The notes under the pieces were generated by a model that was not told where the DNA came from, ran no database searches, and was given only the letters and a program-made list of their open reading frames with translations. A DNA stretch of 64,000 nt. Origin: Nakamurella silvestris (GTDB taxonomy: Bacteria; Actinomycetota; Actinomycetes; Mycobacteriales; Nakamurellaceae). Shown one piece after another: positions 1 through 8,109 of the stretch (positions are counted from its first letter, which is position 1; the number at the start of each line of letters is the position of its first letter). The stretch is from assembly GCA_003576535.1 (NCBI GenBank), contig QXCQ01000253.1, forward strand, positions 10,141 to 74,140. The letters run 5' to 3'. Position numbers and translations under genes: made by a program.

Positions 1-17
1 GGTTCGGGGTGGGGGGA

Positions 18-863
18 TCAGCGACGTGGAGCGCGGATGCCGCGGAACTCCCAGTCTCCGCCGAGGGCGGTGGAGAGGACCTCTTCGCTCTCGGTGGGCT
101 GGGCACCGCAATCGGTGCGGATCGGCACCGGGCCGCTGACGATGTGGTTGACCAGGGTGCCGAGGCCCTCGACCTCGACCTCGACCTCGTCTCCCGGGTA
201 CACCGTCCGCGAACCGGCCGGAGTGCCGGAGAGCAGGACGTCACCGGGTTCCAGGGTGATGGTTCTGGCGATGTCGGCGACGAGATAGTTCATGTCCCAC
301 TCCATCTCGTCGGTGCTGCCCTGCTGTTTCACCTCGCCGTTGACGATGGTGCGGATGGTCTTGCCCCGGAAATCCCAGTCGTCGACGAAGCCGGGTCCCA
401 ACGGGCACAGGGTGTCCGAGCCCTTGACCCGGAGCATCGAGCCGGCGTCGGTGTCCCGGAAGTCGTGCAGTCCGTAGTCGTTGGCGATGGTGTACCCGGC
501 GATGTGGTCACCGGCCTCGGCGGGGGAGATGTTCCGCGCGGTTCTGCCGATGACGATGGCGATCTCGCCCTCGTAGTTGAGCCATTTGCAGCCCTCCGGC
601 CGGACCACCGCGCCACGATGGGCGTTCAGCGCCGAGGTCGGCTTCTGGAAGTAGGTGGGGGAGGACGGCAGGGAGATGCCGAACTCGGTGACCCGGCTGC
701 GGTAGTTCAGGTGGACGGCGATGATCTTGCCCGGCTGGACCGGCGACAGGTGGTGCGCCTGGTCGACACCCACGCTGCGACCGTCGGCGGCGACGAGGGT
801 GTCGCCCTCGCGCCGGGTGCGCACGATGTTGCCGTCCAACAGGATACGGCGGTACTCGGCCAC
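18..863 (-). CDS. hpaG: Fumarylacetoacetate hydrolase-family isomerase/decarboxylase (HpaG-like)
   Basis: A 281-residue FAH-fold protein, probably acting on the product of homoprotocatechuate ring cleavage (2-hydroxyhepta-2,4-diene-dioate isomerase and/or 5-oxopent-3-ene-tricarboxylate decarboxylase). The FAH core covers about residues 50-245. It has the family metal-site pattern, with acidic residues in YEGEIAIV and a downstream NDYGLHDFRD segment. The start is GTG, only 3 bases after the stop of the preceding dioxygenase gene, so the two are almost certainly co-transcribed and coupled. The family is known in 4-hydroxyphenylacetate degradation. That this copy serves that pathway is inferred from the adjoining hpaD and hpaE homologues. 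Other FAH hydrolases act on related keto acids, so the exact substrate is open. Confidence 0.85.
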   Translation of the reverse strand: MAEYRRILLDGNIVRTRREGDTLVAADGRSVGVDQAHHLSPVQPGKIIAVHLNYRSRVTEFGISLPSSPTYFQKPTSALNAHRGAVVRPEGCKWLNYEGEIAIVIGRTARNISPAEAGDHIAGYTIANDYGLHDFRDTDAGSMLRVKGSDTLCPLGPGFVDDWDFRGKTIRTIVNGEVKQQGSTDEMEWDMNYLVADIARTITLEPGDVLLSGTPAGSRTVYPGDEVEVEVEGLGTLVNHIVSGPVPIRTDCGAQPTESEEVLSTALGGDWEFRGIRAPRR

Positions 864-866
864 GGA

Positions 867-1775
867 TCAGACCTCCACAGCGGTGCGTCGGGGGCGGGGG
901 AACCCGCCCTCGGGACGATCGAACCACAGGTGGACCTGTCCGGTGCCGACCGAGTTCTCGTACCGGCCGTACATCCGGGAGGTGGCCCGGCAGTCGCCCT
1001 CGCCGAGGGCGCCGATCATCATCAGGTAGTGGCCGAACCTGGCCTCGGGCTTGAACTTGTAGAACTCGTCCATGGTGTCGAGCACGCGGGCGTGGTCGCC
1101 GGCGGCGAACCAGTCGAGGCGCTCGAAATCGGCGGCCGCTGCGGCCGGGGTGAAGATGTGTTCCACACCGGCGGCCTCGTGGTCGCGGATCTGCCGCAGT
1201 GGCCAGAAGGTGTGGCTCATCGCCCCGGAGGCGAGCAGCAGCACCTTGCGGTCGGACGCCGCGATGGCATCCCCCAGCGCCCGGCCGAGCCGCAGGTTGT
1301 CCTCCATGTCGGCGGTCTGGCAGACCCCGATGGAGATCCACTTCTTGTCCGGCAGACCGGCCCCGAGGAATTCCCACAGGTTGGTGGTGGCGTAGAAGAT
1401 CGGCAGGTTGTTGTCGTCGATCGCGGTGATCCAGGTGCCGTGGTTGTCGGCCTGGTCGGCGATGGCATGGGCCAGTTCCGGATCCCCGGGGAAATCGTAA
1501 GGGCGGCGGCACATCCCGCGTGGCAGCTCCTCGGAGGTGAACAGTCCGGCCCGCCGGTCCTGGGCGGTGACGACGAACTCCACGGTGGTGGCCCAGTGCG
1601 AATCCAGCACGACAACGGTGTCGTAGTCCAGGACGTCGAAGACCTCGCGGCGCAGTTGGTGCAGCCCGGACACCAGGGTGCTGTCCTCGCCGTTGTTCAG
1701 TTCACGGCGGATCTCCTCCGGCAGCACAATTGTCGGAACATGTGCGATCAGACCCGCACCGACTACCTCACCCAT
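867..1775 (-). CDS. hpaD: 3,4-dihydroxyphenylacetate 2,3-dioxygenase (class III extradiol, LigB fold)
   Basis: A protein of about 302 residues of the class III extradiol dioxygenase family, which opens homoprotocatechuate next to a hydroxyl using non-haem Fe(II). Candidate metal or active-site histidines lie in GLIAHVPT near the N-terminus, in LDSHWATTVEF and in SGAMSHTFWP. I start it at the ATG giving MGEVVGAGLIAHVP. A TTG 36 bases upstream would add 12 residues that do not look like the family. It lies 51 bases after the semialdehyde dehydrogenase and 3 bases before the FAH gene, so the three form one minus-strand unit carrying consecutive pathway steps. Protocatechuate- or gallate-type substrates cannot be excluded. 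Confidence 0.85.
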   Translation of the reverse strand: MGEVVGAGLIAHVPTIVLPEEIRRELNNGEDSTLVSGLHQLRREVFDVLDYDTVVVLDSHWATTVEFVVTAQDRRAGLFTSEELPRGMCRRPYDFPGDPELAHAIADQADNHGTWITAIDDNNLPIFYATTNLWEFLGAGLPDKKWISIGVCQTADMEDNLRLGRALGDAIAASDRKVLLLASGAMSHTFWPLRQIRDHEAAGVEHIFTPAAAAADFERLDWFAAGDHARVLDTMDEFYKFKPEARFGHYLMMIGALGEGDCRATSRMYGRYENSVGTGQVHLWFDRPEGGFPRPRRTAVEV

Positions 1776-1826
1776 CGTCGCCCCACTTTCGTCGTCGTTG
1801 ATGTTGTTCAAGATTGTTGGGAAGTG

Positions 1827-3305
1827 TCAAGATTGTTGAGAAGGGTCCTGACGCCAGCCCTGGGGCGCGAAGACGGTGTTCTGGATATCGGAGTAGAAAT
1901 CGAAGGACCACACGCCGCCCTCGCGGCCGATCCCCGATTTTCCGTTCCCGCCGAAGGGGGCACCGAGATCACGGACGAAGAAACAATTCACCCAGACGGT
2001 GCCGGCCGACAACGCCGAGCTGACGCGCTCGGCCCGGTCGCGGTCCCCGGTCACCAGGGTGGCTGCGAGGCCGAAACGTGTGTCGTTGGCCATGCGTACG
2101 GCCTCGTCCTCGGTGCGGAAGGTCTGCACCGTCAGGACCGGCCCGAAGACCTCTTCGGTGAGGATCTCGCTGCCCGGTTCGGCATCCACGAGGATGGTCG
2201 GCGAGTAGTAGAGATGACCGAGTTCGGTGTTGGGGGTTCCGCCGAGGACAACGCTGGCCCCGGCGGAGGTCGCGCGATCCACAAAGGCCGAGACCTTGTC
2301 GAAGTGCGGCCGACTGATCAGACAACTGATATCGGTCTCTTCGTCGCGTGGATCGCCCTGAATGATACCCCGTGCCTTATCCACCACGGCCGCCAGGAAG
2401 TCCTCGGCAATGGATTCTTCGACCAGGATCCGAAATGCGCCCAGGCAGACCTGGCCGGAGTTGTCGAATTGTTCGACCGCCAGGGTCACGGCCAGTTCGA
2501 AATCGGCGTCGGCGAATACCAGTAGCGGGGACTTTCCGCCGAGCTCGAAGGAAAGAGGGACGATATTGCGGGCCGCGGCAGTGGCGACCGTGCCGGCGGT
2601 GGGCACCGACCCGGTGAAGGCCAGTCGGTTGATGCCCGGGTGCGCGCTCAGGGCAGCCCCGGCTTCCGGGCCGGTGCCTTGGACCACGTTGAAGACGCCC
2701 GGCGGGAGTCCGGCCTCGGCAGTGATGTCGGCGAGCAGGGAGGCCGTCAACGGGGCCCACTCCGGTGGTTTGAGGACGACGCAGTTGCCGCTGGCCAGGG
2801 CCGGACCGATCCGCCACGTCGCCAGCATGAGCGGGGCGTTCCACGGGGTGATGATCGCCGCGACGCCGGCCGGCTGGTAGCTGATCCGCTGCCGGTGGCC
2901 GCGGATCTCGCGATCGGGGTGGGCCAGCTCGCGCACGGCGTCGGCGAAGTAGCGGAAGTTCATGGCGCAGCGCGGCATCACCCCGCGGCGGTGGGAGCGC
3001 AGCAGGGAGCCGTTGTCGGTGGTCTCGACGATCGCCAGGTCCTCGACCCGCGCTTCGATGCCGTCGGCGATCCGATGGAGGACTGCGGCGCGTTCGTCGA
3101 TCGGCAGGGCGGCCCACTCCGGGAAGGCCCGCCGGGCGGCCTCGACGGCGGCATCGACCTCGGGGGCCCCGCCGGCGGCAATCCGGCCGAGTTCGACTTC
3201 GTCGACAGGGCTGATGTCGGTGAAGGTCTCGGCCGAGGGCACCCGGTGTCCGTCGATCCAGTGATCGGTCTGCACCGTCACTCCGGCTACCTCGATCGCG
3301 CCCAT
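1827..3305 (-). CDS. hpaE: 5-carboxymethyl-2-hydroxymuconate semialdehyde dehydrogenase (HpaE-like ALDH)
   Basis: An NAD(P)-dependent aldehyde dehydrogenase of about 492 residues. It has the family landmarks TPWNAPLM, the glutamate motif FELGGKSPL and the catalytic cysteine in FDNSGQVCLGAF. Beside an extradiol dioxygenase and an FAH enzyme, the expected substrate is the ring-opened semialdehyde. Two ATGs lie together at 3308 and 3305. The sequence AAAGGAGC sits right before the first, so the second has the better spacing. A longer reading frame continues upstream but would run through the promoter and operator, so it is rejected. It is the first gene of the hpaE-hpaD-hpaG unit and is transcribed divergently from the PuuC-like dehydrogenase. 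Confidence 0.85.
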   Translation of the reverse strand: MGAIEVAGVTVQTDHWIDGHRVPSAETFTDISPVDEVELGRIAAGGAPEVDAAVEAARRAFPEWAALPIDERAAVLHRIADGIEARVEDLAIVETTDNGSLLRSHRRGVMPRCAMNFRYFADAVRELAHPDREIRGHRQRISYQPAGVAAIITPWNAPLMLATWRIGPALASGNCVVLKPPEWAPLTASLLADITAEAGLPPGVFNVVQGTGPEAGAALSAHPGINRLAFTGSVPTAGTVATAAARNIVPLSFELGGKSPLLVFADADFELAVTLAVEQFDNSGQVCLGAFRILVEESIAEDFLAAVVDKARGIIQGDPRDEETDISCLISRPHFDKVSAFVDRATSAGASVVLGGTPNTELGHLYYSPTILVDAEPGSEILTEEVFGPVLTVQTFRTEDEAVRMANDTRFGLAATLVTGDRDRAERVSSALSAGTVWVNCFFVRDLGAPFGGNGKSGIGREGGVWSFDFYSDIQNTVFAPQGWRQDPSQQS

Positions 3306-3402
3306 CATGCTCCTTTGCACAGTCGGCCGAGCTGCCACCGCGTCGCGGATCCACCGTTTCGCGGGGCCGGTCACCCTGGTCCTTCGGGGCAACCTCCGAT
3401 AT

Positions 3403-3443
3403 CGTTCGGGGCCAAACGTATTCGTTATCCCGGTTCCGGTCAA
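3403..3443 (-). promoter_or_regulatory. Promoter of the hpaE-D-G unit with palindromic operator O1
   Basis: Reading the minus strand, TTGACC (3443-3438) and TACGTT (3420-3415) are 17 bases apart, a good sigma70-type promoter. The palindrome CGTTCGGGGCCAAACG (3403-3418) overlaps the -10 box. Three more copies of this palindrome lie on neighbouring promoters, so I read it as a repressor operator. It lies in the divergent gap and could also control the plus-strand dehydrogenase. Confidence 0.65.
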
Positions 3444-3476
3444 TACCTTCCCGGTGCCGACGGCGGGAGGAATTCC

Positions 3477-5024
3477 ATGTCCGAGCAGAGCGCGTTCCCA
3501 TCATCCGACCACGCGGGTTCAGCGACCGACCCGGTGGGAGAGCAGGACTGGATCGCCGCCGCGGGGCAGGCGGTGTTCCCGGACGGGCTGTGGATCGACG
3601 GGGCGGCGCGCCCGGCCCTGGGTGGTGACACCCGGCCTGTCGTCTCGCCGCGGGACGGTGCGGTGCTGACCGAGCTGCCCTGGGCCGGGGTGGCCGACGC
3701 CGATGCCGCAGTGACGGCCGCACGCCGGGCGTTCGACCACGGACCCTGGTCGCGGTTGCACCCGCGGGAGCGTGGGGCGCTCCTGCAGAACTTCGCCAGG
3801 GTGATCGAGGAACATCGGGCCGAGATCGCTCTGCTGATCAGCCTGGAGATGGGCAAACCGATCCGCCAGGCCTACGAGATCGAACTCCGCGCACTGATCA
3901 ACTGCCTGCGCTTCTACGGGGAGATCGCCGATAAACAGCCAGGGGAGATTCCGCCCACCGTGGCCGGGGAACTCGCCCTCGTCACCCGCGAACCGGCCGG
4001 GGTGGTGGCTGCGGTGGTCCCCTGGAACTTCCCGCTGACGATCGGCTCCTGGAAATTCGCCCCAGCCCTGGCCGCCGGCTGCACCGTGGTGCTCAAGACC
4101 GCGGAGCAGTCGCCGCTGTCCATGCTCCGGGTGGCCCAGCTGGCGGTGACGGCCGGTGTCCCGGCAGGGGTCTTCAACGTCATCAGCGGCGACGGTGCGG
4201 TGGCCGGACGCCGGCTCGGTGAGCACCCCGAGGTGGATGTGCTCACCTTCACCGGCTCCACCGCGGTGGGGCGGGAGTTCCTCCGGTACTCGGCCGACAG
4301 CAATCTCAAGCGGGTCCATCTGGAGCTGGGAGGCAAGTCGCCGAACATCATCCTCCCCGATGCTCCCGACCTGGACGCGGCGGCCGACAGTGCTGCCTGG
4401 GCGATCTTTTTCAACACCGGACAGATGTGCACGGCCGGCTCCAGGCTCGTTGTTCATCGGGAGGTCGCCGAGCGGGTGGTCGCCCGCATCACCGAGACGG
4501 CCGCGCAGTGGTTCCCGGCGGACCCGCTGCTCGCGACCACCAGGATGGGGCCGTTGTCGAGTGCCGCCCGGCTGGCCCGGGTGCGTGCCGACATCGAAGC
4601 CGGGATCACCGCCGGTGCCACCCTGCACCTGGGCGGCCAGGCCGTGCTCACCGGTACCGGCGGAAGCTATCTCGAGCCGACCGTGATCACCGGGGCCGCG
4701 CCGGACAACCCGTTGGTCCGCGAGGAGATCTTCGGGCCGGTGCTGGCGGTCCAGGAGGTCGGCAGCGAGGCTGAGGCGATCGAGGTGGCCGGGACGACCG
4801 CCTACGGGCTCGCGGCGGCGGTGTGGACCGCCGATCTGGGTGCGGCCCATCGGATCTCGCGGGCGCTGAAGGTCGGCACCGTCTGGGTGAACTGCTACGA
4901 GGAGGGGGACATGTCGGTGCCCTTCGGTGGGGTGAAACTGTCCGGGAACGGTCGGGACAAATCACGCCATGCCCTCGATGAGTACACCGATCTGAAAACC
5001 ACCTGGATCAACTACGGCGGGTGA
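3477..5024 (+). CDS. Aldehyde dehydrogenase, gamma-glutamyl-aminobutyraldehyde (PuuC) type
   Basis: A 515-residue aldehyde dehydrogenase with VPWNFPLTIGSWK, HLELGGKSPN and the catalytic cysteine in FFNTGQMCTAGSR. The C-terminal SGNGRDKSRHALDEYTDLK closely matches the signature I recall from PuuC-type enzymes, which oxidise gamma-glutamylated or free amino-aldehydes. The start is set by GGGAGG seven bases before ATG; the open frame upstream is antisense to hpaE. It is transcribed away from hpaE across the gap that holds operator O1, and the permease follows after about 130 bases with its own promoter. A PuuA-like ligase and an APC permease nearby support a role in amine catabolism. Phenylacetaldehyde-type aldehydes are the other reasonable substrates. 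Confidence 0.82.
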   Translation: MSEQSAFPSSDHAGSATDPVGEQDWIAAAGQAVFPDGLWIDGAARPALGGDTRPVVSPRDGAVLTELPWAGVADADAAVTAARRAFDHGPWSRLHPRERGALLQNFARVIEEHRAEIALLISLEMGKPIRQAYEIELRALINCLRFYGEIADKQPGEIPPTVAGELALVTREPAGVVAAVVPWNFPLTIGSWKFAPALAAGCTVVLKTAEQSPLSMLRVAQLAVTAGVPAGVFNVISGDGAVAGRRLGEHPEVDVLTFTGSTAVGREFLRYSADSNLKRVHLELGGKSPNIILPDAPDLDAAADSAAWAIFFNTGQMCTAGSRLVVHREVAERVVARITETAAQWFPADPLLATTRMGPLSSAARLARVRADIEAGITAGATLHLGGQAVLTGTGGSYLEPTVITGAAPDNPLVREEIFGPVLAVQEVGSEAEAIEVAGTTAYGLAAAVWTADLGAAHRISRALKVGTVWVNCYEEGDMSVPFGGVKLSGNGRDKSRHALDEYTDLKTTWINYGG

Positions 5025-5073
5025 CTCGGGGCAGACGGGCGGTGAAGGTTGCGGTCCACCTGCTCGGAAAGCC

Positions 5074-5125
5074 TTGACATCGAGCCGGGTAGTCGTACGA
5101 TCTGTCCATCGTTCGGCCCCGAACG
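5074..5125 (+). promoter_or_regulatory. Promoter of the APC permease with operator O2
   Basis: TTGACA (5074-5079) and TACGAT (5096-5101) are separated by 16 bases. The palindrome CGTTCGGCCCCGAACG (5110-5125) starts where transcription should begin, a classic repressor position. Its half-sites CGTTCGG and CCGAACG match perfectly. It belongs to the same operator family as the sites at 3403, 8006 and 8078. Confidence 0.7.
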
Positions 5126-5155
5126 AGACTCAACGACGAGTCGAAAGGCCCGACT

Positions 5156-6610
5156 GTGGCAACCATCGAGGCAGATCCACCCGCACAACAGCAGTTGCAC
5201 CGCAGGTCCCTGGGGGTCGCGGACATCGTTTTCTTCGTGGTGGCGGCCTCCGCGCCGTTGACGGTGGTGGCGGGGGGAATACCCACCAGCTACGCCGTCA
5301 CCGAGGTTCTCGGGATCCCGCTCATCTACGTCATCATCGCGGTGATCCTGCTGATCTTCGCGGTGGGGTATGCCGCGATGAGTCGACATGTGGCCAATGC
5401 CGGGGCGTTCTACACCTACGTCAGCAAGGGTCTGGGTCAGATGTGGGGTGTGGCATCGGCTCTGGTGGCGCTGGTCGCCTACAACGCGATGCAGGTGGGC
5501 ATCTACGGGCTGTTCGGCTTCGCCGCGTCCGGCGCGTTGAAACAGTTCTTCAACATCGACGTCGCCTGGTGGGTCACAGTTCTCATCGCGATGGCGGTGA
5601 TCGGGATCCTCGGTGTGTTGCAGGTGGACCTCAACGCGAAGGTCCTGGCCTTCTTCCTGATCGCCGAGACCCTGGTGGTGGTCGTCGCCGATGTCGCGGG
5701 CCTGCGCCATGCGCCGGAGGGGCTGACGGCCGCGCCGTTCCTGCCCTCCTCGCTGGGGACCGGTGCCCTCGGCGCTGCCCTGTGTTTCGTCGCGGCCTCC
5801 TTCGTCGGGTTCGAATCGGCGGCCCTGTACGGGGAGGAATGCAAGAACCCCCGGCGGACGGTGGCGCGGGCGACCTACACCGCCGTCATCGTCATCGGTG
5901 TGTTCTACGCCTTCTCGGCCTGGGCCACCGCGATGACGGTCGGCAACAGCCAGGTCATCGCCCAGTCCCAGGAACACGGTCCGGACCTGCTGTTCGTCTT
6001 CGCGACGCAGAACGTCGGCACCTGGTTCTCCGACGTGGCCTCGATCTTCTTCGTCACCTCCCTGTTCGCGGCACTGCTGTCCTTCCACAACGCCGTGGCC
6101 AGGTACTTCTTCTCCCTCGGTCGGGAGCGGGTGCTGCCCCAGGTCCTGGCGAAGGTCCAACCGCGGACCGGGGCGCCGATCGCCGGCTCCCTGACCCAGA
6201 CCGGCCTGGCGCTGGTGCTGGTCCTGGTGTTCGTGTTCACCGACGCCGATCCGGTGCTGAACCTGTTCACCTGGCTGACCAACCTCGGGGCCCTCGGGGT
6301 GATCCTGCTGATGGCCCTGACCTCGGTGTCGGTGTCGGTCTACCTGCGGCGTCACCGGGAGCTGACCGACACCGGGCCGGCCCATGTGCTCGCCTCCGTG
6401 GTGGCGGCGCTGTGTCTGTTCACCGTGTTCGTGTTGGCGATCATCACCTTCGGGGCACTCCTGGGCTCGGAGCCGGGGGATCCGCTTCGCTGGATACTGC
6501 CGGGGACCCTGTTCGTGGCGGTGGTGGTCGGCATCGGGTACGGGGCGGTGCTCAAGGGCACCAGACCCGCGGTGTTCGCCGCGATCGGGCGGGGCGGGAA
6601 CCTCGACTGA
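5156..6610 (+). CDS. APC-family amino acid/amine permease
   Basis: A 484-residue integral membrane protein of the amino acid-polyamine-organocation superfamily, with roughly 12 hydrophobic segments. The family glycine-rich region follows the start (FFVVAASAPLTVVAGGIPTSYA), and FVGFESAALYGEE is the usual conserved segment near the middle. It probably imports the amine or amino acid degraded by the surrounding enzymes. The GTG start is preceded by GAAAGG. It has its own promoter and operator O2. A short membrane protein follows after about 290 bases of repeats. The substrate cannot be read from sequence. Confidence 0.85.
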   Translation: MATIEADPPAQQQLHRRSLGVADIVFFVVAASAPLTVVAGGIPTSYAVTEVLGIPLIYVIIAVILLIFAVGYAAMSRHVANAGAFYTYVSKGLGQMWGVASALVALVAYNAMQVGIYGLFGFAASGALKQFFNIDVAWWVTVLIAMAVIGILGVLQVDLNAKVLAFFLIAETLVVVVADVAGLRHAPEGLTAAPFLPSSLGTGALGAALCFVAASFVGFESAALYGEECKNPRRTVARATYTAVIVIGVFYAFSAWATAMTVGNSQVIAQSQEHGPDLLFVFATQNVGTWFSDVASIFFVTSLFAALLSFHNAVARYFFSLGRERVLPQVLAKVQPRTGAPIAGSLTQTGLALVLVLVFVFTDADPVLNLFTWLTNLGALGVILLMALTSVSVSVYLRRHRELTDTGPAHVLASVVAALCLFTVFVLAIITFGALLGSEPGDPLRWILPGTLFVAVVVGIGYGAVLKGTRPAVFAAIGRGGNLD

Positions 6611-6636
6611 GCGCCCGGGTGCCACGGTCCCTGTCC

Positions 6637-6830
6637 GCGAGTGGACGGTGGCACCCCTGTTTCCCCCGCGAGTGGGCGGTGGCACCCCTGTTTTTGGGGT
6701 GTGGTGGTCCGCTCGGCGGGGGTGGCGCTCATGTCCCGCCGCGAGTGGACGGTGGCACCCCTGTTTCCCCCGCGAGTGGACGGTGGCACCCCTGTTCCTG
6801 GGGGGGGGTGTGGTGGTCCGCTCGGCGGGC
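6637..6830. repeat. Duplicated hairpin repeat, family D (tandem)
   Basis: Four near-identical copies of a core like GCGAGTGGACGGTGGCACCC occur here, arranged as two larger units of about 100 bases. Each unit ends with GGGGTGTGGTGGTCCGCTCGG, which pairs imperfectly with the core (GAGTGGAC...CACCCC against GGGGTGTG...GTCCGCTC). A single-copy relative with better pairing lies at 49198-49244. The repeat fills most of the 293-base gap after the permease and may end or stabilise its transcript. Confidence 0.7.
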
Positions 6831-6903
6831 AGGCGGGCAGGCAGGCCGACAAGAACGGGCGGGCTCGTGCGCGCACCTCACCTGCCAGGAGTAGCGTCGA
6901 AGT

Positions 6904-7080
6904 ATGAGCGAAGGCGCTCGTCAAACGGGCTGGCAGCGGGCGGTGGAAGCATATCTGGCCAGATTCACCGGTCCGGACATCGGCTTCCGCCAGATGTTCC
7001 TGCTCTGGGTCACGGCGGTGTCGGCGGTGCTGCTGGTGTGTGTGGTCTTCCTCGTCACCATGTACTGGATCCTCGGTTGA
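6904..7080 (+). CDS. 58-residue single-span membrane protein
   Basis: A short frame from ATG encodes 58 residues: a charged, amphipathic N-terminal half (MSEGARQTGW) followed by one strong hydrophobic segment rich in Val, Leu and Phe and ending in YWILG. It is below common annotation cut-offs. It lies on the same strand as the APC permease and before the convergent ADC-like gene. I do not recognise a family. A small accessory subunit of the permease is one guess, based only on position. No strong ribosome binding site is visible. Confidence 0.5.
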   Translation: MSEGARQTGWQRAVEAYLARFTGPDIGFRQMFLLWVTAVSAVLLVCVVFLVTMYWILG

Positions 7081-7174
7081 CACCTCCCGCCGGGCGCACA
7101 CCCACCACGTCGGATCGAACAGGTTGACGTCGTGGGAGTGCAGTCGGTCCGGCGCGCCCGCGGAGTCGGAATCT

Positions 7175-7975
7175 TCAGGGTGTCAGGGTGGCCAAGGTGC
7201 TGCCGCCGTCCCACTTCACACCCACCTGGCGGTAGTACCCGCCGATGACCTCGTCCACGGTCAGCCGGGACAGTTCCTCGGTGGGGGAGTCGAACAGTTC
7301 CACCTCCACGTCGCCCTTCCATGCCGGTCCGGCCTCGAAGGCGGCCGAGCCGGAGGAGATCAGCTCGACATACGAGTCCGGGGAACCCTTTTCGATGCCT
7401 GGAAAGATCCGGTGGTGGGCCATCGGGTGGCTGTTGACGAAACCGTTGGTCGCGGATTCCTCGCGCAGGGTCAGCACCGCCTGCGCCAGTCGTCGATCAC
7501 CCGCGGCCAGGGTCGCCCCGAACACCCCGCCCGGGGCGATCTGCGGTGCCGCCTGGGCGAACGGGTGCGGGCGGGTCTGCCACATCGAGCCCAGCTTCTT
7601 CGGGTACCCCTGATGCAACCCACGCCCGATGGCGAAGTCCTTGTCCACCCAGATGTAGACGCACCGGGAGAAGGTGCGCCCCTGGTAGCTGCAGCGGACC
7701 ACCACAAATGCTTCCTTGTACTGGGCGCGGACGGGGTCGAGCAGTTCGGCCCGATCGGTGGAGCAGGACTGCCAGTCGGCCCAGATCAGGGCGACGGCTC
7801 CCGGATCCTCCTCCGCCAGTTCCAACGGTGCCGGCAGCAGCTCGGCGACCCGGGCCGGGTCGGTGCGGTATTCGACGGTCAACAGGTCGCCGGAGTAGAA
7901 CCACGGCGGGTTCGGAATGAGGGAGGATCGACCGGAGGCCGTGCGCGGGTAGAAGAATCCCTGTACATCGGGCAT
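7175..7975 (-). CDS. Acetoacetate decarboxylase-superfamily protein
   Basis: A 266-residue protein of the acetoacetate decarboxylase (ADC) fold. The motif GYPKKLGS carries two adjacent lysines (about residues 126-127), matching the Schiff-base lysine pair of true ADC. A glutamate in the preceding QYKEAFVVV strand (residue 88) fits the second conserved position. The start MPDVQGFFYP has GTGGAG upstream; the longer open frame would run across operator O3. Relatives outside solventogenic clostridia often have other activities such as aldolase or dehydratase, so decarboxylation is not assured. It diverges from the glutamine-synthetase-like gene across a gap carrying operators O3 and O4, so it likely belongs to the same regulon. 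Confidence 0.8.
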   Translation of the reverse strand: MPDVQGFFYPRTASGRSSLIPNPPWFYSGDLLTVEYRTDPARVAELLPAPLELAEEDPGAVALIWADWQSCSTDRAELLDPVRAQYKEAFVVVRCSYQGRTFSRCVYIWVDKDFAIGRGLHQGYPKKLGSMWQTRPHPFAQAAPQIAPGGVFGATLAAGDRRLAQAVLTLREESATNGFVNSHPMAHHRIFPGIEKGSPDSYVELISSGSAAFEAGPAWKGDVEVELFDSPTEELSRLTVDEVIGGYYRQVGVKWDGGSTLATLTP

Positions 7976-8001
7976 CGCAGGCTCCACTCTCGGAATGCTC
8001 C

Positions 8002-8025
8002 ATATCGTTTGGGTCCGTACGATAT
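8002..8025 (-). promoter_or_regulatory. Operator O3 in front of the ADC-like gene
   Basis: CGTTTGGGTCCGTACG at 8006-8021 is flanked by ATAT on both sides, giving a 24-base interrupted palindrome. It lies 27 bases upstream of the ADC-like start. It shares the CGTTYGG...CGAACG-type half-sites with the other three operators but is the most divergent copy. No convincing -35 box was found for this gene. Confidence 0.6.
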
Positions 8026-8051
8026 AGAAAAAAGTCGACCGGCGTAACCCC

Positions 8052-8093
8052 TTGAAATGCGTGGCCCGAGTGATTATCGTTCGGGACCAAACG
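8052..8093 (+). promoter_or_regulatory. Promoter of the GS-like/P450 operon with operator O4
   Basis: TTGAAA (8052-8057) and TATCGT (8075-8080) are 17 bases apart. The palindrome CGTTCGGGACCAAACG (8078-8093) overlaps the -10 box and ends just before the ribosome binding site. A bound repressor here would block initiation. Confidence 0.65.
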
Positions 8094-8109
8094 ACCAATG
8101 GAGGCCGGT

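Noticed and set aside
9-2525. An 838-codon open frame antisense to the hpa genes
   Set aside because: It is a high-GC shadow frame with low-complexity composition and lies opposite three well-supported enzymes.
5012-6685. A 557-codon frame antisense to the APC permease
   Set aside because: Composition is a His/Gln/Gly-rich shadow; the permease on the plus strand is clear.
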